Source: Annulohypoxylon bovei var. microspora (lineage: Eukaryota > Ascomycota > Sordariomycetes > Xylariales > Hypoxylaceae). Taken from it: a stretch of 64,000 nt of DNA. A model generated the notes under the pieces. That model was not told the DNA's origin, ran no database searches, and saw only the letters and a program-made list of their open reading frames with translations. How positions within the stretch are numbered: the stretch's first letter is position 1; each line of letters starts with the position of its first letter. The stretch is taken from contig MU405231.1 of NCBI GenBank assembly GCA_022836615.1, forward strand, positions 62,001 through 126,000. Reading direction: 5' to 3'. Of this stretch, positions 11,483 to 22,347 are shown one piece after another. The position numbers and the translations under genes are program-made.

Positions 11483-11901
11483 TATAAGGACTGCATGTAA
11501 GTCAGTTCCTCGGCCATCATACCCCTTTACGCTGGATGGTGCTTGAGAAAATATGGCTATACCTCTATACCTCTGTACCATACCTACAACACAACTCGCT
11601 ACCCTAGGCACCTAGAAAGCTACCTAGTACCCTATTCTATACACTGTCTATATACTGTGACGAAAGCCCATAGTGGTAATGGGGACTATCCCTGAAAAAT
11701 ACACAACTGGCAGCACTTGCTTTCAATATACTACTATGTATACGAATTCACCACATGGCATCTTCAAATTTTTGTTCCATCCTCACAAAATATTCTCTTT
11801 CTCTTTTCACCTTTTTTCACTCCAAGGTACTGGTTATCTACCCATAACACGCACAATATTGTACATCACTTTATTATTGACTACTCGCCGAAAGAACAAC
11901 T
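11483..11901. other. Intergenic region Mic12 to His-rich gene
   Basis: The region holds the 3' end of the MIC12 transcript, then TACC/CTACC-rich sequence (11560-11640) and a T/C-rich stretch at 11760-11830 that suits the promoter or leader of the gene starting at 11902. No other feature seen. Confidence 0.35.
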
Positions 11902-13035
11902 ATGGGCTCCTTGTCAAAACCCGAGCTCCTAGAGGGCCTTGTGGACAGGGACGCCGACGAGATCATTGTAGATGGCGTGCACAGCTCCGGCAAGAAGGGC
12001 CACCACCGCCACTGTCACAAGGGTGGTGCATCTCGAGGCCGCTGCCACACAGTTAGTTCCCTCTCTGCGTCTCCTAGTAGACAAAGCCAGCATCGACGAG
12101 GTGACTTCCGTAGACCTACTTCTGCCTCATCCTAGTACCATGAGAGCACGAACATGGAACGTGACCCTAGCCCTCCACACATCCCGGCCCCTCCTCACCC
12201 CAAGATTGTTGTTCAAGAACCTACCCCTCCCTCATCGGAACGCGTCACAGGTCGTCAGCAGACAAGCAAGCACGAGCAGCGTCAACCTAAGGTACTGTAC
12301 GAGGGACAACACCAACGACAAGCCCAATACCATCAGGCCACTGCAGATGCTTCTCACGCCGAGGGTACGGATAAAGACAATGACAAAGAGAAGACCAAGA
12401 CACAGGAAAGTACCACAGACGAAAAAGGTCGCAAGCACTTGCGATACCGCGTCACTCACCAGCACCACTATCACATCCACCACCACCATTACCACACCAA
12501 CTACCTCCCCGGCTCTGACGCCCCGCAGCACCACCAAGGCAAGGTCAAGCACCAGTGGTACGCGCCACCCCCCGCTAGCCGCGACCTGCACGGCTACGTG
12601 CAGATGCCCGGGCATCAGGGTGTGCACGTCGAGTCCAAGGACCCCGACGCCGATAATTTGAAGCCGCATCGCTCTTCAAGTACTCACCGGCACCGGCACC
12701 AGCAGACAGCTCAGCCTATCTCAACTTCTCCGAACAAACCCCAAGAGCGCCCCCGTCGAGTAGCTCGCTCTGCGCCCGAAGAACAACAACATTCCGGTCC
12801 CAAGCCGGACAAGCGCCACCGCCGCCACGCAGCCAAGCCCCATCACGCCGTCCCCCAGGTCGCCCAGGACTTCTCCGCCGTCTCGGGGCTAGCCGCGCGC
12901 CGCAAGCACAAGGAGTTTGGCGGCGCAGGCAAGCGCAGAGCCAAGCATAAGTACAAGCATGGAGATAAGACTGAGTCAGAGTCGGAGTGGGAGGGTGAGA
13001 TGAAGTCGAAGCTCAAGTCGAAGCTGCGCAGCTAG
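11902..13035 (+). CDS. Histidine-rich hypothetical protein
   Basis: I do not recognise this protein. The best model is two exons, 11902-12051 and 12136-13035, giving 349 residues. The 84-nt intron has a GTTAGT donor and a CATCCTAG acceptor, joins phase 0 to phase 0, and removes the stop that would end the first exon. The N-terminus (MGSLSKPELLEGLVDRDADE) is acidic, followed by a GHHRHCHKG cluster. A central stretch (about residues 155-175) is dominated by His and Tyr (HQHHYHIHHHHYHTNY). The C-terminal third is Lys/Arg/His-rich and ends in repeated KSKLKSKL units. There is no signal peptide or membrane segment and no known domain. The His clusters could bind metal such as zinc, nickel or copper, but that is inference from composition only. 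Confidence 0.6.
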
Positions 13036-14264
13036 TTCCTGCGCTTGCTGGACTGAGGAGGAGCACAGGTACAAGCCCAAGCACACGCCTGAGCATAGGC
13101 TCAGATAGGGCACAGCAACGAAAAGCAGAAAACAGAAAAGGAAGGAACCGGGAGGAAACGGACATAGTAGCAGGAACACACATGGCGAATACGCTCAAAA
13201 AGCACTAGCTAAATTTCACTTTATCTTCATCGACGAGGCGGCGGAGGAGGACGGTTGCTACAGTCACTTGCCAAGCATTTCTAGCATACATACATATTCC
13301 AATAGCTTTTTTGCACCGCATCACGTACCTACATATTGCTACCTTACCTATCGGAGGTCAGCTACAGACTTGCATTATGGGCTTCATGTTTTTTTTTTTT
13401 GGTATCTTCATTCGGCAACGTACATACATACATCATGTACTGTACATAGGCAGTTTATTCACGGAAATAACAACTTGGATGGACCATTGCTAGTTATGGA
13501 ACTTTCGTAGAGAACGCTAAGTGATGGATATTAATAAAACAAACTCCTTAAGTATAAATACCTACTTGTAGTATTATATCGTAGATACTAGCTAACCCTA
13601 CGCACCTAGCTAGGTAGAGTAGAGTAGTTAGGTAGGTACTGATGGAATGCTACATAGCACTATGATTTACCAGCATCCTCCCTCCCCACTGACGAGGTAG
13701 ATCTCAACTCGCCACGACGACACCAAACTAAAACCAGACACCTCACATCATTAAGAGCAAACATAGGTTGTAACTTGACATAACCGGTTTTCATTTCATG
13801 GTACTTCGAAACTACAAACACGCGACCTCAAATCCGGGTCTTTATCATCGTCTTGCCTCCCCCTTTCCCGTTTTCACTCCACATTCGCATTCCGCATATC
13901 TAACCTCCGCAACGACAAAACAAGAAAGACAGCACGTGGTATCAACTGGACGACCGAGCATTCGACTGGTCCAACTAAACAATAGTAACACAACCGGCAG
14001 AAAAAAGGAGAGAAAAACGGCCACAGCAGCCGCTGTCTGATTTCGACAATGGATATACGCATAAAAGATCGTGAAGATCTTCGTAACTAGATTCGAATCG
14101 AGATTTTCCCGCCGAGAAGCCACGATATTTTAACCTGCCTCCGATGGCCCTAGCTCTAGATTTTAAGATGTTTGAAGTCCTTGGTACCTACACATCTCGT
14201 AGGAATTAAAAAAAAAAAAAAGTGAATTTATACATTGAAGGTGTAAAAATGAGACCAGTGTCGA
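13036..14264. other. Convergent intergenic region with TAGG/CCTA repeats
   Basis: Between the stop codons of the His-rich gene (+) and the 1279-residue gene (-). It contains ACATACATACAT-like runs (13421-13432), a T-run at 13388-13399, a cluster of CTAGCTAGGTAG/TAGGTAGGTACT words at 13605-13640 and an A-run at 14209-14221. Open frames at 13798-14040 (+) and 13845-14123 (-) overlap each other and look like chance. Confidence 0.35.
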
Positions 14265-17200
14265 CTAATACGCCGTAGATTTTTTGCGGCGTTCGAACAT
14301 GCGGGAGAACCCGCTGCTCTTGGTCTCAGTGGGGGAAGGGAGCCGCGCTACTGGCTGTGGTGGCGGCTCGGAATCACGTAGGAAACTAGCTAAATCGGAT
14401 GTACGGCTGTTGGCAGAGACGGCGTCCCGGGGTTCGAATTTTTTCATCGGAACACGACCTGATGGAGCAGCTACCAGTGGTTTTGGTGCAGGTGCCGGCG
14501 CTGGTGCAGGTGCTAGTAGTTTGCTTTCTCCTCTGAATTTATCTGCTCCTGTCGGGATGACAATGGGAGTGTGACTCTTGCTGTTACCAGCTCGACTGCT
14601 GAGTGATCTCGAATCGGTGTTGCTAAGCCCCTTAGAATTCAATTTGTTGATGGAACCCCCACCTGACCTCAGACGTGCTATCAGGTTCGGCGCGCTAGAT
14701 TTCTTCTTCGGGATGGCAACAGGTTGTGGTGTTGGTTCAGGGGGAGGTGGGTAGCTGTTGAGGAAATCGATCAGACTTTCTTCCTTCTTTGGCTTCGGCT
14801 TTGGAGTCATATCCAGATCGTCATATTCATCGTCGCTGAGGTCGATAGCATAAGGATCACGAATTCTACGTCTTGTCCGCTTCGGTGCCATATCATCATC
14901 GTCGAAGTTATTGCCTGTGAACTGTTGCATCTTGTTTGCCTTGCTCAAAAGTGCGCTTTGCGAATTCATCGACGAAGGGGCCGACGTCTCGGTGAAATTT
15001 GTAGACGTTTCGCTGTTTCGGATATTAGGAATTACCGCATCGACCGCTCTACCTCCTACCGCCCCGCTCATTTGCAACTGGTCTGAATCCATAGTCGTCC
15101 GAAAGGGGGCGACATGTCGAGGGATCCGAGGGTTGTTTCCATTGCTGGTAGGCGGTCCTCGTCGAATAAAATCTATGAGGTCAGAGCTTTCACTCGAAGA
15201 ATTGACAGAAGCATCCCTAGCTTGAAGGTTAGATCGGGTGCTTAAAGTGGTCTGCCGGCTGTCGACGCTTGGACTCTTCTTCGTATGAGTAGGCCCTGTG
15301 GTACTGCGCATAAGCTTGTTTCCTGCGCCCGTGTATCCCCGATTGTACCGCGCGCTATGGTCCCCTGGTGGTCCCGTAGACCGAATAAAGTCGGCGAAGT
15401 CCTGCAACGATTCTCGAGGGACTCGTGCCTCTCTAGCTTGCGGCGCCGTAGCTGATCGGCCTTTAGGCGGTATTGAGATGGACGAATTCGAGATGGATGA
15501 TGCGTACTTTCCGGAGATGGGTAGATCTGTGGGAGGGTGGGAACCTAGACTGGTCTGCTTCGTTATCGATGCAGACCTGTTGATAGAGGAGGATCGGGAG
15601 CGCTCGACAAGCCTCGTTTCGTCCGTCTTTTGGAATCTGTTAGAAAGCTTAGGGCTCCCATTATGTTGAGATGAACTTGACTGTTTCTTTTATTAGATTC
15701 CGTTTAGAATAGGAGAAAGACTGGAATCTTACATCAATATCACGCATGTTTTCTGGCGTTAGTGTATACTGTAGAGTTTCGCCACTGTGGATGAGCTGCT
15801 CGAAGTCACGAGCCTTATCTTCAGAGCGCCTAGAGCCGCCGTCTTCGGAGGTACGGACTGCTTTGAATTTGGTTGATGTAGAAGAAGGCGACTCGCTTGG
15901 CACGGGACGTGTAAATTTTGGTGATTCAGGCGAACCCCGCTGGTCAGATCTTGGGGATGGGGCACCATTCGAAACTGATCGTCCGTAAACCGGTCGGCTT
16001 GTACTTCTCTCCGGTAGAGTTGGCAGTGTTGGGTTCCTCGCTGATCTCAAGGGGGTTACAGGCTTCTCTTCCAGAATTCCTTCAGTGTCAGGGACACTTA
16101 TGATAGACACTTTAGTAGGTACTGATAACTGAGACGATTGTGAATGAACGCTTCTCAGGGGGCTCGGGTTCCGAGGAGGCTGGATTATCGGGAGATTGGC
16201 GTCTTGAGAATCCTCGAATGGGGTTTGAAGAACAAGGACGTTCCTCTTGTTAGCAAACGAGTCGCTCGGGTCATTCTCTTCGGCGATCGGAGGAGTGGTC
16301 GAGACTCTACGAATAGCTAAAGCAGAATCCGGTACAAAATCTATGGAGCTTCCTCGCGAACCAGCAGTCGGGCTGCGAGGGCTTTGGACCTCAATAACGC
16401 GCACCGACCGTGAGCTATTAGATCTCACATGCACAAGAGGAGCAGGTCTACCAGGCTCTGACGTAGCGGGTGAGCTTCTCCCTCCTATACTCCCTCCTAT
16501 AGATATTCGTGACGACGTCAAAATCTCGGGTTCTTCGGCAAACTCATCGATTTCTTCCTCTTCAATTTTAGTCCGCGGGGTATCGCTGCCAACCGTGGCT
16601 GACATCATATGTGAAATGCCAGTGCCGCCCTCGGGAATCATCAGGTTATTCACGGCTGCTTGAAGCTCCGGTGTTTCCCTAGCTTCATCTCGAAGCCCCC
16701 TGGAGTATTCATTCGCACGAGCGTTCCCATCTTCATCTACTTTAGTAGAAGTAGCCTCAACTGTTGGTTCTGATACTGGCTTCTCTGTCAAGTCCACATC
16801 GTCCTCGCTTGGTTCTTCAGATGCTTGAGAGTCGGCTTCGCGGGTAGTCGGTGGAGGAGAAGGATGTCGCGGAGGTTTCCGTGAAGGAAGAGACCGTACA
16901 CGTCGGATTGGTGTACGCGTTAATAAGGGCCCAATAGAGGCTAGCTCAACCTTTGTTGACTGAGAGAAGACTGCTAGGCTTTTAGGGCGTATGACATGGT
17001 CTCTTTCATCTCCGCTTTCTTCTTCATCACTATACGTGGCCTCAACATCGCTGTCTGGTAGAGGCACATCGGCTGGTTCTGTCACCTTCGAATCTGATTT
17101 ACAGCTCGCTTCCTCGCTATCTGCCTCTGCATCTTGCTCCTCTTGTACTACAAGCGCAGGGTCCGAATCTCTGGGCGTCGGGAGCGGTTGCACGTGGTCT

Positions 17201-18156
17201 GTCGCCGAACTTCCACGCCGTTGGGTGGCACTAGTAGAGCTTCGCGAGAAGGGTCGGGAGTAATTAGGCTCCGATGGCGATCGAATCCTCTTTTTCCAGG
17301 AACGCCAGAGCCTTCCGAGAGTTCGGTCCAAAGCAACACGTTCCATGTCCAACTCTTGGACAACGATACGGTCGAAATATTCTCCGGGCACTCGAATACC
17401 CTCCTTTAACTCCTTCTCGTATTTAACGCGCAACCTGTTGAATGCAGCCTGGCCGGCTATGACAAGAACCTGTTCACCCATAAATTCAAGAATCGATGTC
17501 AAGAAGATAGCCACTGCCGGGGACACAATATCCGACATACTATCGTCCGATTCGCCTCTAAGGTGTTCCTGTTCCATGTGATAATCTTCATCTTCCTCTT
17601 CCATATCGCCGAGAGAAGAGTAGACCATGCATCGTAATCTCGTTCTTTTCCACACCAATTCAAGATCCCAGTCCCGAGATGTTTCGGTATTTGTTACCTG
17701 TGACAAGTCTTCAACTTCACCACCGCCTAGGTATTCTCGAAGTTCTTCGTCCGCGTTATTGATGGCATCCTTGGCAAGTTTCGGCTTCAAAACTTCGCTA
17801 ACGGCCGGTCGTAGGGCGCCTAATGAGGTGGACTTCGCAATAGCGATGATGTTGAATAAAAGTTGGTCAACAAAGTTATTGGAGAGTTGGAGCGCACTCT
17901 GTGAAACTAAAGCAGTCTCCCCAGAAGGTTCGATACCCATTTCATCATACCATGTCTCAGAATGGCTATCGTGATCATTGGTCACGATTTGCGAGGCAGC
18001 AGAAGCAGCTATGAATACTGCTTCGGGCGTCACGGAGAGTGGAGGCGACATGAGGTTATAGCTAATCGTAGACGGGCGATCGCTCGAGATGCTCTGGGTC
18101 CTCGAACGAACATGGCGCGGTGTGCTCGCGATAGCGACTGAGGATGAGCTCGACAT
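14265..18156 (-). CDS. Large conserved-looking fungal protein, histone-fold-like helix and repeated F-[IL]-x-x-PP motif
   Basis: Two exons, 18156-15733 and 15680-14265, joined in phase 0 across a 52-nt intron (GTAAGA donor, AACAG acceptor), give 1279 residues. I do not recognise a named family. Residues 40-250 look structured: hydrophobic helices at 93-107 (NNFVDQLLFNIIAIA) and 110-142, and at about 213-242 a helix whose AIFLTSILEFMGEQ and AGQAA pieces resemble the long alpha-2 helix of histone H2A. Residues 250-800 are Ser/Pro/Glu-rich and disordered. The second exon contains four copies of a short motif, [SDQ]-[LF]-x-[DS]-F-[IL] then PP: DFADFIRSTGPP, DLIDFIRRGPP, SLIDFLNSYPPPP and DLASFLRDSEPPP, at residues of about 900, 975, 1110 and 1237. 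The protein ends SGFSRMFERRKKSTAY. A role as a nuclear or cortical scaffold is only a guess. Confidence 0.8.
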
Positions 18157-21100
18157 GGCGGAATCGCGGGTAGGGAAGGTCTCAATCAGATTATCTGTGG
18201 TAACGGCAGACCCCGGGAGGTCGCCTTTGTTAGGATTTAGCGACAGAATGAATCGAAGTACTGCAGACTCGTTGTCCGCAGGAATTAAGACTCCTTAAGG
18301 ATGGTTATCGAAACGTTGGGGCTGTGATCAAACTAGAATATTAACAGCAGATTCTATCTCCTTCGATGAAGTAATTAGGAGGGATGCACCGAAACGATTG
18401 CCGAAGAGAGTGCCAGAAGATTATTGGTGAATTGAACGAATGGGAGCTCGCAGATGAAACATTCCGCGGAAGGACTGGGGAAACCTGAAGAGCCAAGTGT
18501 TGATGTGTAATGTAGGTAGGTATGTATGTATGTACAAATAGGACTGTCCCTAGCTTGAGACCAGACGGCGACTTCATAAATCATGCATCATGCATCATGA
18601 CAAGACACCTTCATAGTTAACTCGCCAAGAGATGGAAAAAAAAAAAAGAATATGTCGTCGTGACGTGTGGTATAACACATTCAGTGTGACCACATGTGAT
18701 GTGATAGGAGATTTGTGCAAGAAAATTGGAATGGATAATTGAGATGACCACCGGGCTTCTGGAAGTGATATGTAACTCATATTGTTGTTTCCCCTATTTC
18801 GTAAATGACAAGGGAATAAGGCTTCGTAGAGGAGCCAGCCCTTGTCGACTAGGGGAATCACACACGGTAGTAAACATAGCAGATCAGTAGACAAATTATT
18901 TTCCAAGATTGTTATATTCGGTGTCGAATCTTGCGCCCCATGGATCGCAACAGCTCGGAATAGGTAGATGAAGACGATAGGGAATGAAAAAAAAGCAAAA
19001 AACAACCCGATAAACGGCAGAGAGGTGAAATCGACCAACAACGTACCCTATTGAAATCGTAATCGTATTATTGATTAGGAATAAGCAAATCCGCTACGCA
19101 ATGATAGGCAGCTATCACTTTCGGATTCTTCAAGGCAGTCAAGCGACCTTGAAAATTGGCGAGCTTGTATCGAGTTCGAATTCTCTCAAGACATATTGGT
19201 TGCAAGACCGGAAGGGCGGATAGAATGTTTGTCTAGTCCAACGTCTCCAACTACCCAGTTACCTGTGTAGGTAAGTATCAAACAATTCGCTTCGATGAGA
19301 ATTGGACGGCGATTAGAGAAGGAAAACATAAACGAAGTATGAAAACATTAGTAGATAGATAGAAACAACATTAAAAAGTTGTTTTAGTGATGATTCTACT
19401 TTTAGTTTCAAGGTTTGCCGTGGGCAAGGTCTAATAAAGTCTAACTCTCAGTAACGTCCAACGTTTCGCGGCTGTGAAGCAGGGTACATCCCACCTTACA
19501 TTTTGTCGTTTCTACTTTTGTATATACATACAGTTCGCACCTACCTACCGAGCTTCTACCATGATACACCATACTAAAGCTGGGCGTCGCCCCATCCGAG
19601 CCGGAACTAAAATAACACTAATTTAGAGCTATGCACCTAACTCGCTAGTTTGACCCTTGCTCATGTTTGTACCTACCCAGGTATGTACATACTGCATTAG
19701 GTACTTTAGTGTTTAGGTAGGTACATGGTGGGAGCAATTGGGGCAGCTGGGGGGGAGTAGAAAATTTGGGTATGCACCCCTGAGCTAGGGTCTAAATTCT
19801 TCGCAGCAGATGGGATATTGAAGAACACTTAAAGCCCCGCATAAATTGTAGGGAACCTCGTCTCCCTTTTAGGCTTTATATTACCCATTCTCCTCACTAC
19901 AATTGCTCATATCTTTAAAACCATTGTTGTTGGAATTCGTACATCACATGTTGAAATATAGTCAATTTGGATGAACACACTTAGATCGGCTAGAGGGTGG
20001 ATATAACCGTGTTTCGAACTCGAATCTCGGAGATTTATTGTGTAAACATGCAGCGGGCAGAAGGTCGCACGTTCACCAAAAAAAAAAAATGCATTCCCAA
20101 GACAGCCAAGGGTTTCTCTTCAGTCCATGGTAATGGTAAGTTGATTGACTCTGGAAAAGTCTCACATTATGAATGGTTATTGGTTACTATAATATTCCAG
20201 AAAACACCATCCATCCAGCTTTCAGAATTGGTTACCTGGAGCTATCCGAAAAAAGACGACCGCATCAAGGGGCTAGACCCAAACCAATATGTAGTGGAGG
20301 CCGAACAGGAACGCGTGGATTTTGATATTGCTTAAGGGATCGAGCAATCCACAGGTGGAGGCCATGGATCTCGTGGAAAGTGGATGATCCCATCTTTGGC
20401 TCGTTCGAATGAATCGAATCCGGTTCGTGATTCCGCACTAGTGTTGCGATGACACGCGAGGAACGACAGGGTTGGTGATATGCTAAACCGGTTTAAAATG
20501 ATAAATGATAGGTTGCCCAGGTTGCCCCCGTGCAGAACGATTGTTGGCGGCGCAGTTGGTGATCCGTGAAGCGTCAATCAAATTCTACATCAACAACTTA
20601 ATACTACCTACATAAATACATCAAACATACACTATCAGAGCCAGAATCATAATGTTGCACTAGGGGATGAGATGATGACCGCATTAAGGCATTGCGCCAT
20701 CACATAGGTAGATAGAACCCGCTTCGTATTGCACCAGTCTCCTTCAAGAGAAACGATGCTGTACATTGATGGCGCAGCCAGGCTTTAGTATGTAGAGGTT
20801 TGCGAAATTGGGGATATGAGTCCCGAATGTAGTTGTCTCGGGTGTTATTTATCGAACTTTTATTTAACGATTACTATTCCTCATCCCCTAAGAAATATCA
20901 TATCGCTACCTACCTGTATGTACCTACCTATTGTTTCTACGGACTCGTTAACGATGAGGTCCAGTATCAAATTCCTCATGCATATGAAATACTAGGTATG
21001 GATAAGCAGGATTTACTGAAATCCTTCACCGCAATTATAATATGCATCTCCTTCCCAAGCCGTAAAATAAAATAACAATTCACATACCTTCGGTCCTTCT

Positions 21101-21659
21101 TGATAAGTAAGTGGTATTTCTTTGTCCTTTAAACCTACGTTGATACAAACCCGTGGGGTCGATTGCCTTGGCCTAGGTGGCTTTCAGGGGTTCAAAAAAG
21201 GGGGATAAATATCCATCAGTCTTGCTCATTACATGAGATGGCAAAGGTCAATTTTCCACTATGTACAACTTAAAAAGGTATAATTGATGTCAAGGTAACC
21301 TTATATTATTACAGTGTAATTGAAAGTGATATTTTTAGTTAACTACTATGTAGGCATCATCGATACTATGCAGCCTTATTGCACTTATTGGTAGTTATTG
21401 GCCATTGAAGCTATCTATAGCTCGGTAAAAACTAGAATCTGTCCCGGAATCATCTCCTTATTGAGCTTCAGTGTCACGGTCTTGTACGAGGTACTGCTAC
21501 CGAAAATTCAGCTGGACCCCATATATCTGTTCAGTACGACGCAATCTGTCGGCTTTTTCATTTCTTGATTCAATAGGGCTAGCTACCGAAGTAACATTTG
21601 GATAAGCCTCTCTAGTGCCAACTATAGCTAGACGCAGCTACTGTATTGTACGCAGTGAG
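18157..21659. other. Long gene-poor intergenic region
   Basis: No convincing gene. The first part is the promoter/leader of the gene starting at 18156 (-). An open frame at 18595-19041 (-) begins with a hydrophobic run but has low-complexity content and no family resemblance. 19660-19740 is rich in ACCTACCCAGGTATGTAC and TTAGGTAGGTAC words. A possible eroded spliced fragment lies at 19997-20335 (+), where a GTAAGT donor at 20136 and a CCAG acceptor at 20199 can be seen; neither reading gives a recognisable protein. The rest is AT-rich and unannotatable by eye. Confidence 0.4.
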
Positions 21660-22347
21660 CGGTAACTCTAGCGAAACAGGTACGACTTTTTGAATAAACA
21701 GGTAAATCCACTTTTTAGATTTCAGCCAATTAGAAGCACGCAAGTCACAGCTTTTCAAAGTGTTTGTATCAAGTCAATTACACACTTTACACATATACAT
21801 TTTAAAACCTTTATAAATATTTATTAAATAATAAAAAATATTAATATTAATATTCTTCAATCAAATAAATTATCTTAATTTTATTTTATTTTTTAACGGG
21901 CTTTTAAGTGATTAAATATTATATAAAGTTTATACATCTATTTGGGTACATAGGCTTGTTAATTTGTAAGGGTATCACGTGTCGACGCCAAGAAATGTTG
22001 CTCGTTGACTTTAAACTTCACCCACATTCGAAGAAACTGATGCATTTAAATGAAATTAATATCATTTAGTCTGCTGAATTGAGAGCTTCACGAATATGTA
22101 TTTTATATAACTTTAAGTCATAAAAATCGAAAGTTATTTAGATATTTCTGTTGGATTGGTGTAGTAAGCTCGGGCCACCGAAGTGTCACGTGGGACCCTT
22201 TAATGCTACCACTTAACGTATGCAATATTAAGTACCTAGGTACTGTGGAGCCTTCAAGGATTTCTATGTTCTAGCCAATGATATGTGGGTAAAAAGTGGA
22301 TTTACCTGTTTATTCAAAAAACGGCACCTGTTTTGCTAGAGTTACCG
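21660..22347. mobile_element. Non-autonomous DNA transposon (Mutator-like MITE), 688 bp
   Basis: The two ends are inverted copies of each other. The left end begins CGGTAACTCTAGC at 21660 and continues to CCACTTTTTA near 21715. The right end is its reverse complement, from TAAAAAGTGG near 22290 to GCTAGAGTTACCG at 22347. Over roughly 56 bases the ends differ at only a handful of positions. The element is flanked by a perfect 9-base direct repeat, CGCAGTGAG, at 21651-21659 and 22348-22356, which is the target-site duplication. The interior is very AT-rich (for example TATTAATATTAATATT near 21840) and codes for nothing, so the element must be moved by a transposase encoded elsewhere. A 9-bp duplication with long inverted ends fits the Mutator-like superfamily; this class assignment is inference. 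Confidence 0.88.

Noticed and set aside
18595..19041. 148-residue minus-strand frame with a hydrophobic start
   Set aside because: No family resemblance, poly-T/poly-A-rich DNA, and position upstream of the 1279-residue gene; best explained as chance.
19997..20335. 112-residue plus-strand frame with a possible internal intron
   Set aside because: Splicing changes the frame to an equally unrecognisable sequence, and an A-run breaks the codon pattern. At most an eroded gene fragment.
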